DNA from: Eukaryota sp. TZLM1-RC | Taxonomy: Eukaryota; Metamonada: BaSk clade | Length of the DNA: 64,000 nucleotides | Assembly (NCBI GenBank): GCA_040285825.1 | Contig: JAUPSS010000009.1 | Span: forward strand, 868,001-932,000 | Direction of reading: 5' to 3' | Shown here: positions 32,815-44,041 of the stretch, piece after piece | Numbering within the stretch: position 1 is the first letter of the stretch | Layout of the letters: each line of letters begins with the position of its first letter | Position numbers and translations under genes: made by a program | Notes under the pieces: model-generated | Told to the model about the DNA's origin: nothing | The model's input: the letters and a program-made list of their open reading frames with translations, nothing else | Database searches by the model: none

Positions 32815-32960
32815 ATTGAAACCATAGTTGAAGATTCCAATTAACAGCCTTTTGTCATGACGTCATGACGTCATAACAGAACTTAAATAACTTAATTAAC
32901 AGAGATTTATTCAAATGTTGTGATGACGTCATGACGTAATCTTCAACTATGATTGAAACA
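32815..32960. repeat. Inverted repeat with three TGACGTCA palindromes
   Basis: CATAGTTGAAGATT (32823-32836) is exactly complementary to AATCTTCAACTATG (32938-32951). Inside the arms lie TGACGTCA octamers at 32858-32865, 32866-32873 and 32924-32931. These match the classical CRE/ATF bZIP site. The block is about 130 bp, the size of a MITE, and lies downstream of the two cysteine-rich genes. It may be a small inverted-repeat transposon or a bZIP-binding cluster. The sequence does not decide between them. Confidence 0.6.
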
Positions 32961-33013
32961 CATTATCACTAGAAATAGATGAAACAACTACCAAAGATAT
33001 CAACAAGACCCAC

Positions 33014-33295
33014 TCAGATACATGCTCCTGCTCGTTGACATGATTGTCTGATACATATGTTGAGGATACACCGACGATTGTGAAAGTTAATACATGCATC
33101 AACACAGGGATCTATCCAGGAAGAAGAAGACAATGAGTAGCAACGAGTGCGACACACTTCAATAGTAGGACTGTATTCAATTATCCTCAAATCTGATCTA
33201 CATTCTGAGCACAGGTCTTGATATTGAGGAGAAAAGGACGCATAAACACAACCAGAAGAGAAGAGTAAAATAAGGCAAAGTGCAGTGATTCTCAT
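33014..33295 (-). CDS. Small secreted cysteine-rich protein 1
   Basis: A 93-residue protein with a clear signal peptide (MRITALCLILLFSSGCVYAS, cleavage probably near A19) and a mature part holding ten Cys in the pattern C-x2-C-x15-C-x3-C-x11-C-x3-C-x7-C-x4-C-x4-C-x5-C. Conserved with its neighbour are C-[SR]-x-C-R-[ST]-DLR-x-I after the first Cys pair. The repeated C-x3-C spacing suggests disulfide-linked helical hairpins. It is probably secreted or vacuolar. I recognise no named family, and its function (defence, predation or signalling) is unknown. It lies 87 bp downstream of its paralogue on the same strand, so the two probably arose by tandem duplication. Confidence 0.75.
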   Translation of the reverse strand: MRITALCLILLFSSGCVYASFSPQYQDLCSECRSDLRIIEYSPTIEVCRTRCYSLSSSSWIDPCVDACINFHNRRCILNICIRQSCQRAGACI

Positions 33296-33382
33296 TGAAC
33301 AATAGTGAGAGTATAACCTATAATATAATAAGGTTTGAGAAAAAGTTCTTTATTAGACAAGACATAAACATGGAAGAACTTA

Positions 33383-33667
33383 CTAACAGAATCCATAGCG
33401 GTTACAAACTTCATTGATACAAGCGGTTAATGAACATCTTCCTGCTAACAAGTTATAACAAGCACTTAGGCACGCCCTGTGGTAATTTGAGTGGAGAACA
33501 TTGCATCGAAGACCGCACCACTCCCAATTAAGAGCATGTTGGATTGTGCGAAGATCAGTTCTACATTTTGAACATCTGGAATTGCTCTCCTCTACAGAAG
33601 GAGAAGCAGAAGCAGAAGCAAAGTACAACACTGATGCCAAACACAAGAGGATGACTAGGTGACGCAT
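33383..33667 (-). CDS. Small secreted cysteine-rich protein 2 (paralogue of protein 1)
   Basis: A 94-residue protein. The signal peptide is MRHLVILLCLASVLYFASAS. The mature part has ten Cys with the same spacing as the neighbouring gene except one loop (C-x10-C instead of C-x11-C). The shared core is CRTDLRTIQ versus CRSDLRIIE; outside it and the Cys residues the two differ strongly, so the duplication is old or selection is diversifying. It lies first in the tandem pair. The start is the first ATG and is followed directly by a hydrophobic core, supporting this choice. Confidence 0.75.
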   Translation of the reverse strand: MRHLVILLCLASVLYFASASASPSVEESNSRCSKCRTDLRTIQHALNWEWCGLRCNVLHSNYHRACLSACYNLLAGRCSLTACINEVCNRYGFC

Positions 33668-34153
33668 GAATCTAGTAATCGTAATGGGAAAATCAAGTCA
33701 AATCAATATTCAATCTAATCAGTTATGAATTAATTTTCTTAAATGTGTATGTTCAATAAATATCCAATCAGATCAGCCAAACAGTTTGTCTTTGCGAATT
33801 ATTATATACAGTTCTGTTAGATTTGTTCTGAAAAGTTTGTTTGACGCACATTTACAAACTAGTATTGTGAGGCTTTATTGTTTCGATGCCATTGGTACAC
33901 TGCAAGGACAACCTCTTAGACTTGATACAATACAAATCAGGTACAAAAAACAAGCTCAACATACCAACAAAACAATCAACCCCAATGTTGAGTCCATATG
34001 TTTACTCTGCTTTTACCAAATACAACAATTGGAAATGACATATTCGCGATTACATTGAGTGTACTAGAAATTTCTTTTCATCAATGTAAATTAGAAAATT
34101 GGGATACAATTTTGGTGAGAAATTAAATAACTTTTGAACATTGTTTACATTTT
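33668..34153. other. Upstream region of the cysteine-rich genes
   Basis: Contains the presumed promoter of the minus-strand pair. An AT-rich stretch with repeated CAATCTAATCAG / CAATCAGATCAG words lies at 33710-33780. The plus-strand frame 33786-34058 has no recognisable domain. Confidence 0.35.
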
Positions 34154-34500
34154 ATTAACTCAGATATCAGTTATCCTCCTCTTCCTGGGGAAAAATCCCA
34201 AATTGCTAAATATGCGAAACCTATTTCTTCTGTTAATGAAAATTAACCTGCCCAATATAATTTACGTCCCATTGTTTGCTCTTTGCTCAATTCTTCGGGG
34301 GCTGTTTATGCATTCCTTGAGGATTTCGCTGTTGTTGTAAAAGAATGGACTAGAAGAATTTACAATCATGTTCACAGGCAAAACAGATGTGAATTTTCTA
34401 TTTTTAAGGGAATAAAAATTTAAAAATTAAATTTATTTCTGATTCACTTCCTTCTTTTGGTAATTAACTGTTTCGATGTAGCAGAGGCAGAATATGAGGA
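34154..34500 (+). mobile_element. RLE non-LTR retrotransposon 3' scrap, family G copy G2
   Basis: The plus strand in mixed frames reads KSQIAKYAKPISSVNEN, AQYNLRPIV and AFLEDFAVVVKEWTRRIYN. It matches G1 at 50.86-51.07 kb (KYKIAKYAKPISSVNEN, AFLEDFVVVVKERTGRIFN). The remainder to 34500 resembles G3 at 63.16 kb (AAAACAG-GTAATTTTCTATTTTT-like words and GAGGCAGA near the end). It is heavily decayed. Confidence 0.7.
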
Positions 34501-34798
34501 TATGGAGCTCTATTTGTGTATTTGATTGTTCTAGTTTTACTCATGGCTTAAAACCAATTAATCTGTTTTCGATCACAATTATAGATACTATCACTGAATT
34601 TAACCTCCTTGCTCCCCATTTGTGACAATCACTGTTGCCAAGAATAAATAAAGACATAGAGGATATTTATTGTTGCCCAATGTTATTATGCATGAAAAAA
34701 AAGAAATGATCATCAAAATATAGTTAAAAAGGGTTACTTATTCTATTTTAGAGTTAAATATAACAAAAATGATTAAAAAAGACTATTACAAACTAAAT
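34501..34798. other. Downstream flank of fibrillarin
   Basis: About 300 bp of AT-rich sequence including the fibrillarin 3' UTR. No gene recognised. Confidence 0.4.
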
Positions 34799-35825
34799 CT
34801 ACTTCTTGCTCTTTGAAGATCGGTATTTTCCAATAACTGTGATAAGAAAAATGAAAAAGTAATAACATACCAACTGCATGGTCACGTTCATATGGTTCAA
34901 GTGGAATCTGTTCAATGGGTTTAAAGTTTTCTTTAACAAGTTTTGAAACTTCCCTGGCAAATACGACTTCAGCAGCGACAGTAGAATCGATACAGTTTGC
35001 TTTAATACTAATGAGGAAAGCACCATCGTGTTTTAAAAAGTGATGAGCATTTATGGCAACAATTCTGGCTTGATCTGGCTGGGCGACGTCTGCGAATATG
35101 GTATCTACCATAGGGACAAGCATTCTGTATTTGTGTGGATGACGGGCATCCTCTACAATGGGAACAACGTTGGTCCTTTGCTGGGCAACACCTATCAGAT
35201 CACGACCAGAACGATGAGAGAATTCAACTGCATAGACCATTCCTTCGGGACCAACGATATCAGCTACATGTGAAACTGTGGTTCCATTAGCGGCACCCAG
35301 GTATAAGACCTTGCTTCCTGGGGCAATATAGATATCATCAACACCTCCAATAACGGTTGCTGCAAGCTTGGATCTAAAGGGGTTCCAGACACGATATTCT
35401 ACCTTCTCTTCATTGACATCGACGGAAATACGCTTTTCACCATAGACGGAAACACCAGGAACAGTGTTAAGAGTGGCCAGGGCGTCTTCTTCTTTTCCAA
35501 CAGACTTGACGACGAAGATACCGGGATGACGATGAGGTTCAACGTGGACTTTGCTACCGCCTCCGAGACCGGGCCTTCCACCACGAGAACCACCGCGGCC
35601 ACCTCTATCACCGCCACGACCGCGACCGCCTCTATCACCACCGCGGCCTCTTCCACCACGGCCACCCCTGTCGCCACCACGGAAGCCGCCTCTATCGCCA
35701 CCACGGAAACCACCACGGCCACCTCTATCACCACCGCGACCGCGACCGCCTCTATCGCCACCACGGCCTCTGCCACCACGACCGCCGCGGCCTCCGCGAC
35801 CGCCTCGAGAATCACCAAAAGACAT
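34799..35825 (-). CDS. FBL: Fibrillarin, snoRNP 2'-O-methyltransferase (two exons)
   Basis: Exon 1 is 34871-35825 and exon 2 is 34799-34836. Joined across a 34-nt intron they give 330 residues. Residues 1-90 are the Gly/Arg-rich GAR domain (GGRGG, GGDRGG, GGFRGG units). Residues 95-330 are the methyltransferase, with [15 protein letters not shown] (172-186) as SAM loop, [47 protein letters not shown] and [10 protein letters not shown]. Without splicing, the frame leaves the conserved end after ERDHAV. With splicing it continues [12 protein letters not shown], as fibrillarins do. The protein methylates rRNA guided by C/D snoRNAs in the nucleolus with Nop56/58 and 15.5K. The GAR codons make a G+C-rich island in AT-rich DNA. 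Fungal homologues are named NOP1. Confidence 0.97.
34837..34870 (-). other. 34-nt spliceosomal intron in fibrillarin
   Basis: In sense orientation the intron is GTATGTTATT, a T-rich middle, then TCTTATCACAG. It has a GTATGT donor, a polypyrimidine run and a CAG acceptor. It lies in phase 1 inside a Val codon (G|TT) five codons before a conserved Tyr. Its removal restores the conserved C-terminus exactly, the strongest evidence for a real intron in this window. Confidence 0.92.
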
Positions 35826-37449
35826 AGGAAAAGAGTAAGAGTTGTGTAAGAGGAAGTGAGTTTGAATACCTGTTTTTGTTACTAAATTACCCTAGCTTAC
35901 TTCAATTCAATGAATCAACCCACAGGTGAATAAACCCCTTCTTTGGTGTTGTATTGATCATGTAAAATAAAAAGTGTCATTTTGGAAGGGTTTAGTTTGG
36001 CTCCTTTGTTAGTTGATTTGCAGAACAGTAAGCAATCAAATTAAATTAAACTTGACGTTTTGATGGTTAATGAAGCTTTGACTTCAGCAAACGTCCTGTT
36101 TCTCCGAAAAGGTATGGTACCGATGATACGTTGCTGCGGGCAACCATTTCCAGATTCTAAAAGAGAAAAAGGAAACCAATCACCATGTGACATTGTTTAT
36201 CAGCTTGCAAAAATCTGTATTTGAAAATTCAGTAACGACTGTTGAAAGAAGCTTTTGAAAAGAAATATGGTGGTTTTCATCAATATGTTTGCAATTGAAG
36301 TTAGAATGTGTAACAACAAAAGGAGTCAATATTTGAGTAGTAGATAGTTGTGGTAATTCAATAATTGATAATATAATTAAATGGGTAGTTTCCCCAATGT
36401 ATCAATGTATCATTTGTCATTTTTTAACAAAGATGGTTCTTTTTGAAGATGAAAGGTACTCTATTTGAATTTTTGAAGGTGATTAGTATTGAGTAGTTCG
36501 ATCTTACTGCTGCTGATGTGTAGTCATCAACCTCTCCATTTAAAGTAAGTTACAGCAGGTCAGTTTGATTTTGTTACCAGATTGGAGAATCCGATAACAA
36601 GAATTCTTGAATTGATTCATTTACTAACAGTTGACTTTACACCATACCTTCAAATTTCAAGAATTCCGTCCAAGATGTCTAATTCGGTGCAATTACAATA
36701 ACTATTGAATGTTTTGCCAAAAGCTTAATCAATTGCAATAATTCCAACATTGTAATTGCAATTCTGAAATTCAGAAATATGTTTGACTAAAAGTACTAAA
36801 CAGTAATTGAACTTTAACGGTTGAGGAAAGTTTTGAAACATCCTATTAATCTTTAGTTTACTTCAACATTTCGAATCCATTTCCAATTAGAATAACAAAA
36901 ACTATAGTAAAATACAACCACATCAGCTGTAGCAGGAGCTTTTATGTAATGGAGACATTAAATGGAGACATAATTCAATTGTCAATATAGTTGTTAATAC
37001 CATAAATAATTCCTGCATTATTACGCTGTTTCCTGTTATTGACCCCAGATATCAAGTACATAATTATGAAAACTTTGCTTTGGTTGTGACTGAATTGCAA
37101 CACTGTCGTTTTTTTTTCACAAAAAATACATGTTTAAGTAAACAGCAGAGAAGGAGCAGTTTATAGGTAGGTCAGGTGTAGTAAAAGACATATAATGTGA
37201 TAATTTTGCATGTAGTGTTTGGGATTAAGAAGTGTTCAACACCGTGTTCTCCTTTCAAATGATGTTGTTTTCAGCAGCGCCTTTGTTTGAAGAACACTGT
37301 TACAAATATTGTAAATTCGAACATAGCTTGCATCATTGTTTATCACTTTAGATTGAATGCTCGAACCAATTCTTATTGGAGATACTGACACAATTGCTTA
37401 TGTTGCATCATTTACGCAAAAAATTCGCATTGTGAACCCATCTATGAAA
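35826..37449. other. Upstream flank of fibrillarin, no firm gene
   Basis: Contains the fibrillarin promoter. One candidate exists: on the minus strand ATG at 36193 gives a 10-nt exon (36184-36193), a 27-nt candidate intron (36157-36183, GTGATT to TCTCTTTTAG) and an open exon 36041-36156 ending in TAA, predicting a 41-residue basic peptide (CPQQRIIGTIPFRRNRTFAE). The acceptor is good and the donor weak. The plus-strand frame 37357-37563 overlaps the satellite and is unlikely to be a gene. Confidence 0.3.
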
Positions 37450-37880
37450 GATCAACTTGTGATCAAACTTTGTGTGAAATTGTGTGTGAGTAATGTTGGC
37501 TATGTGTTACTTGATCAGTACAAACTCATGATTACATTTTCAATTGATTTTGTATATATCTGAATTAATTGAGTTTATTAATTTTTAAACATTAAATTGT
37601 AAAAAAAATAAAAAATCAAAAACTATACAATTGAATGTTGTAAACTAATAAAACAAATGCTGTAGGTGAAAGAGTATCGTTTTTGATACGATTTACAGAG
37701 GCTCATATCAAGTTCCTAGTTTCGTATATTGACCAATGGTTGTTTATTACAATCGTTGGTCAAATCTTTAAAGTCCATTTTGGGACAATTAATATAACAA
37801 TTGTGGTGTTAAAGTCTGTGCTATGGTCATTTGAGTAGTCATTGGTATGATTGGTTGAATGGTCATTGGTATGATTAGGT
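37450..37880 (+). repeat. 462-bp tandem satellite, unit 1 (first 431 bp)
   Basis: Starts GATCAACTTGTGATCAAACT and ends GTATGATTAGGT, where element C1 is inserted. The remaining 31 bp of the unit lie at 44128-44158. Reassembled length is 431+31=462 bp. Unit 2 reassembles to exactly the same length. Confidence 0.85.
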
Positions 37881-38228
37881 CTTTATTGAATTTCTAAAAG
37901 AAAAAGAACGAAACAACTATAAAAGTAAATAAAAAAAACATAAACTACCAAAACCTACGAGCTTCATGAATTCTTTGAAGAATAGAATTAAATGCTTGAT
38001 TACATCTAAAACTATTTTTTCTGAATTATACAACTAATTTCACTGCAAAGCTCAATCCAACCAAAACGTTTAAATGTTTCTTTAGTTTTCTTGTACCAAT
38101 CCCCATGGACATTAAAAACTAAAGGAACAATTTCTGAAATTAAATTGTATTCTTTTAGAATACTGTGTTTCCTTATTTTAGTAGCAAAGGCTTGAGAGTA
38201 AGCATCTTGCCATTTATTTCCAAAACCA

Positions 38229-40932
38229 AGGAAAGTATGCTATCAATATTATTTGGGAATTTTTTGGTTCTTTTTGTCCTCCTTTTGAACAAAATTTCGT
38301 TAATATTTCCGAAGATTTAACCAATATAGCACCGAGAAATCAGTCATCCGAGAAATTAAGTAAAATTTTTGAAGACAAATGCTTTGACAACAAATGGTCC
38401 AAGGCTTTGTCAGCTTTAAGTCCCGGAGTCAAAGCACCGAACAATGAAAATACAGTAGATAAACTGAAAAAACTTCATCCTTATGAAGACCCTGTTATGG
38501 ATCAAAATTTTTACGGCACATACTGGGAAAATTATCCATTGATGCCATCAGAAGTTTTTTTCGGTTATCAAAAAGAGACCTCGTGGTAAGTCTGCCGGAC
38601 TTTCTGGTATTACTATTGATCATGTAAAAGCCGCGATTATTTCTTCAGAAGATTGCCTTGGTTTATTGACCAAATTTTTCAACCAAATATTATCTGGTCA
38701 ACGCAAGTACCCAGAAGAATTAAGAAGTTCTCGTTTGACTGCACTTGTCAAAAATTCAAAAATGGATGTTCGTCCTATTGCAGTCTCTGAGAGCTTACAT
38801 AATATTTTTTTCTGCGTGTTGCTTAAGCAGGTTCAATGAAAAAGCTAAAAGATTTTATTACCCTTTCAATATGGTATAAATACTACAGATGGAGTCTCTT
38901 CAGCGATTTTTGCTACTGATGTCTTATTTCGTCAAAATGAATCCAATGTTTGTATGTCATTGGATTTTTAGTAATGCTTTCAATTCGCTAAGTCGTCGCA
39001 GTATCCATGGTGCTCTATTGCAATATATGCCAGAATTAATACCATATTTTCAATCAACATATTGCACATATTCTAATTTACATTTTGGTAACAACATTTT
39101 GATTTCATCAAGTGGCGTAAAAGCAAGGAGATCCGTTAGGACCTCTTTTGTTTTGTTTGGCCATTCATCCTATTCTACTGCAAATTCAAGAGATGTTTCC
39201 TTCACTAAAAATGATTGCATATATGGATGATGTTGTGCTTATTGGTGAATTAAATATTGTGAAAAAAAGCAACTGTATGTTTTAAAGAATTATTTACCAA
39301 AATTGGTCTCCGACTTAATTTACTTAAATGTGTTTTGTTATCGAATTCTCCAGTTTCCACAATAATTGATGATATTGAAATTCAAGCCAAATTATATTCA
39401 ATTGATGCTATTCGTCATTTGGGTTCTTTTTTTAGGAAATAATGATGAAATTACCAAAAAAATTGTTTGAAAAGTTGAACTCAATTTCTGACAAAATTGA
39501 CCGAATGATGAATTTAGATATAAAAAAACACATCAAATTTACCATTATAAGACTGTGTTTTTAGTTCCAATTTTAATCATATATTTCGATCTACAAATCC
39601 TCTCGTCACTAGACCTTTGGCTCAAAAGTTTAATGAGTTACGTGCAAAAAGTTCTGTCTCAATTACTGGGATGTAAAATGTTTCAAATTCCAGATCATGC
39701 TTACCTTAGTCCACAATATGGTGGTTTAGGGTGGACGAAGGCTTCTATTCTTACCTCGTGTGCTTTTTGTTGGTGGATGCAGAAATGCAATCTTTGAGTT
39801 CTCCGAAAGATTTGCAGATTGGGAAGATTTATTGATGACAACGCAAAAGTTCCACTGTTTTTGCATTAGATGAAGAAATTTCAAGAATTGACGTGAAAAA
39901 TGGGGTCGATGTTTTCCCCAATCATTCAATGGCAATATTCCAGAAAAAATGTTTTAAATTTGAAGTACACTCTTCGAACATTACAGAAAAAGATTGACTG
40001 GAATGTATGAAAAAGATCTTTATAATAATATTTGCAGCTCGGCTGTTTTTAAATCAAGATCTTCACTCATTGTTATTGGAAAAGGGTGTTTGTGAAAACA
40101 AGGTGTCAGATTCTTCACCTTTTGTAACCATTGTACCACGAAGATTTGGATTGTGTGCTACTAATGAAGCATTTGTAACAAAAATGAGATTATATTTGAA
40201 CATCCCCATTAACCAATTATTATCAAAAGAAAAATGTATTTGTTCGAATTCACCTCAACTCACTTTGCGCCATGCTCTAAATTGCTCTAAATTGATAACT
40301 TATCGTTCTTCATTACATGATGCTGTTAGAGACACTGTTTTCAATATGGCACAAACTGCAAGGATATCGTGTATCAAAGAGCCCCTGCTGAAAGAAACAC
40401 TTTCTCTGAATAATTTTAGTTCTGATGATAGAGGTGATGTATACTGTGATTGGATTGATAATTCTGAAGCTATTGTTGACTTTGTCTCATGTAATGTTGC
40501 AAACGATACTTTGGTTCACAGAAGAAATCTTAATCCTGTGGCTGCTCTGGATTTTAAAGCAAAAGAAAAACATAGAAAATATGATAAAGAAATTGAAGAT
40601 GCAAATATCGATAGAAATACACAGCTGGTTTTTATTGCTTTTCCATTTTCGATAAATGGAAGATTATCAGTTGAAGCAGAAACTTTTTGGATGACTTCCA
40701 AAAAAATGGTGAAAGAAAAAACAATGAAAAGATTTGATATTTTTTTATGGCGTTCACGGATTCAATTTGCCATTATTAATAGATTACCGCGGTTTTTCAA
40801 TCGAATTAGAGAAGCTTTAGCTAGACAGCAAGCAAATCAAGATTTTGTAGAGGAAATCTTGGTTTAATGATAGTCGTCCCATTAGTTATGATTTAATTTA
40901 ATCAAGTGTGCAAATTCAATAAATTAATATAT
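38229..40932 (+). mobile_element. Non-LTR retrotransposon B1, nested in C1
   Basis: Plus strand, flanked by the 13-bp duplication ATTTCCAAAACCA (38216-38228 and 40933-40945). It begins inside the region before RT (KAPNNENTVDKLKKLHPYED at 38.45 kb), then GKSAGLSGITIDHVKAAI and the RT blocks: VRPIAVSESLHNI, NAFNSLSRRSIHG, SSGVK and a frame change before GDPLGPLLF, MIAYMDDVVLIGE. After several frameshifts and a compressed linker, 40007-40867 is one intact frame with the finger CICSNSPQLTLRHALNCSKL, HDAVRDTVF and the endonuclease core RGDVYCDWIDNSEAIVDFVS. The 3' UTR ends AATTCAATAAATTAATAT. No 5' UTR is visible, so it is probably 5'-truncated. Inactive. Confidence 0.88.
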
Positions 40933-43159
40933 ATTTCCAAAACCACCAACTATTGTAATATCAAACGCAATTTTGGTTTTGGGATCAAATAAATCTAAAT
41001 AAATTTTTTTTAAACCAATTTCAAATTCCTTTTCCTTTTCATATTTGGAGATATTTAATAAATAATCTCTAACTTCATCATGTCTGTTTTTAATGCATCG
41101 TGAAACACCTTTACATTGAAAACTATGGTCTAAACCGAGATTTGTGTAACCACATCTGGGACACTGATGATAAAAATTATTAAAAATTAATCGAAGATTC
41201 AGAAAATAAGACATGAATTCATCAGAAAAAGTGAAATTTGCATTAAAAGGTAATGCATTCAAAAAACTACCTGAAAGTTCAGAACAATTAGCTTCTAATT
41301 GTAATTTTTCCATATCAGACATTGTTTTTTGAAGAGAATTCATTTCATTTTTATAAAATTCCTTTGTTAATTTTGATTGAGAAATTATTATGTCTTTATC
41401 CCAAATAGACTCATATCCTACAAATTGTGGATTTAAAGTAGAATAGATGAGGTCCAAGTCGGAATTTGTGACAAAATTCATCAAATTCAAATCTTTGACA
41501 GAAGAATATAGTGAACATGAATAAGCAATGTTAGCTACAACAGAAAGGTCCTGAAAACCTAGTCCACCTGACTCCAAAGGAATAAAAAATAAACTTTTTA
41601 AATTTAATTTCTTGGAAATTGATAAAATTAAAAAAATTAAAAAATTCAGCTTTCCATAGATGAAAACCAAGAACTGTATTGTGAAATGGAATGGTACGAG
41701 CCCAATACATCAAAATAGAATTAATACATTACTTAAAAAGTAATAATTGATTCTGAATTGGTAGTTCCTTTAGTAAATTTAATTTGGGGATAAGTTCATT
41801 CCTTGTTTTATCATCAAGGAACTGACTTTCATATTCATTTGTACCAATAGGACTACCTAAACACATGAAATCCTCATTATTTTGAAAAATCTTTGTTTTT
41901 GCTAAATTTAAACTTAATCCAATTTTTGAATAATGATTAGATAATTCAACCAACAATTGATCACTATCAATTGATTCATCCAGTAAAATATAAGTATCAT
42001 CTAAATAAGATAATACTGACACACCTTCAATATCACTTAGTAATTTAAGAATTTTAGAAGTTCCCAAACTATATAAAAATGGAGAAATTGGATCTCCTTG
42101 TTTGACTCCAGTCGAAGAAAACACAACATTATCTTCAAAAAATAACTTGGTTTGCCATAGGACCAAGTATAAAAATTAATTAATTGTGGATAATTTTGAA
42201 TTAAATTATGATAGATATGATTTCTACTAATACAATTAAATGCATTAAAAATATCTAAACAAATTACCCTATCATATTTTTGGTGCAGTTTTTTCAATCT
42301 TAATGAATGGATAATTTTCTCTGTACCACTCTTAACCTTTACACCAAATTGACCCAAACTTACAAGTTGAGATGGATCTAAATCAACAGTTAAATATTTT
42401 GATGCGATTCTATAAACAATCTCTGAAATTGCAATCGGACGAACACCATTATTAGGTTTGGTAAGCACAATTAATTTGGAACTTAATAAAATAAATGATA
42501 AAGTATCATCTAAACTTCCATTGATTATGTTTTCAATTAAATAAACTAAAACTTCAGTCAACGCTTCACTGAAGATAGTGGGAAGATGAGTTAAATTGAA
42601 TCCCGATATACCACCAGCTGTTCCTTTTTTAAAATAAAATTTTAAAATAAAATTAACCATTTAGCCTTTTCACGTACATTTAATGAAGAGCTAAGAATAA
42701 AATTTTGTACGTGAAAATAAGTTTTTTTAACAGGTTGTAAACTTAGATTAACACATGCTAAAATTTTGAAAACCTGAATAAATAAATCATCAGGTATTTC
42801 AAATAAATCAGTAAAATCATTACTGTTTGAACAATTATTTTCGAAAGTAGATAAATGTTGAAAATAACTAAAAATATCATCCTTTTGGATGTTTTTATGA
42901 ATTATGCCGAAATGTTTTGATATACCATTTTCAGCGTAAATTCTGTCACAATTATCAATTGGACATACAACAAGTGAATTTGATTGTAAAAATTCATCAT
43001 TAAAAAATTCGACTTCATGAATATTTCTATTATTTAAATGTTTTAATAATCTTTGTTGATCTTTGAAAGGGCCAGCTCCACATTGGCATTTATGAATAAA
43101 ATTATTTTCAGTGTTAAATATAACTTCTGATGAAAAAGTGGGTAAAGCAATACTTTCAT

Positions 43160-44041
43160 CTAAAGTGTCAAATAAAGGCAAATAATTAGCACTATTGGAA
43201 TTAAGACCAGTTTTAGCCCACTGATCTGCAATTTCATTTTATTATCATTATTGTGTGCCTTTACCCAATTGAAAATAAATTGAGTATTTAGTTTCTGTAA
43301 CAGTATTTGAATCAAATTAACTTTCTTCTTAATAATATTGACTGTAGCGTTAAATTGACCAGATAACCATTTAATAACATTTTGACTATCAGTGAAAAAT
43401 TCAACTCTTTTAGGTTTGTATTTTAACTTAAGGAGAGATAATAAACCCAAAATAATAGCAGATAACTCAGCAGAGTTGATGGTAGCTTTATCTAACACTT
43501 GACCATATTGATTGAAAATTAGTTTATCCTTTATGTAAAGCTGACATGAACATCCTGCTAAACGTTTAGCGATACCATTATCATCAATAGTGGTTGCTGA
43601 ACCATCTGTATAAATAAAGATGATTGGCGGTTCTGATAAGAGAGAAGATGAGTGTTCAGAAGAGTCTTGTGAACAAGAATGTCTAGATTCGTAATGTGAA
43701 GATGATTTTTCCAAAACTGTATTTTTTGTGTTTGCAGTAGAGTGCAAATTTAAGAAAGAAGAGTTATCAGAAACACTAGTGGAAGACGTAGGGGGTAAAA
43801 TTGGAGGTTGAGGAGGGCGAGAAGGAAGGGAAGTAGATAAAGATCTGATGTGATTAGAGGTATTGACAAGTGGCACATCCGATATTTTCTTCTTAGGGGG
43901 ATCAAAAATACGTGCGTCAAGTGTCGATGAACGTGGCAGAGAACTTCTTCGTGGTTGACCACCTAATAAACCATTAATTAGTTTTGAGGTTGGTTTTGAG
44001 CTCGAGCAAGACATGCTACGAGTTCTTCTTGTCTCAACCAT
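43160..44041 (-). pseudogene. N-terminal ORF of C1 with RNase H domain
   Basis: About 120 Ser/Pro/Arg-rich residues precede an RNase H fold with all four acidic positions: IYTDGSATT (first Asp), INSAELSAIILGL (Glu), FFTDSQNVIKWL (Asp) and, after a one-base frame change at about 43235, EIADQWAKTG (final Asp, with WVKAHNND before it). RNase H removes RNA from the RNA:DNA hybrid during element replication. In most non-LTR elements that have it, the domain follows the reverse transcriptase; here it is first. The frame then continues into the zinc-finger block. Confidence 0.85.

Noticed and set aside
35399-35849. Long plus- and minus-strand frames rich in Ala/Val, Thr or Pro/Arg over the start of fibrillarin
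   Set aside because: They are shadow frames of the repetitive GAR-domain codons. The fibrillarin frame explains the composition fully.
37357-37563. 68-codon plus-strand frame considered as a host gene
   Set aside because: It crosses the start of the 462-bp satellite, and the same frame recurs in the other units without its beginning.
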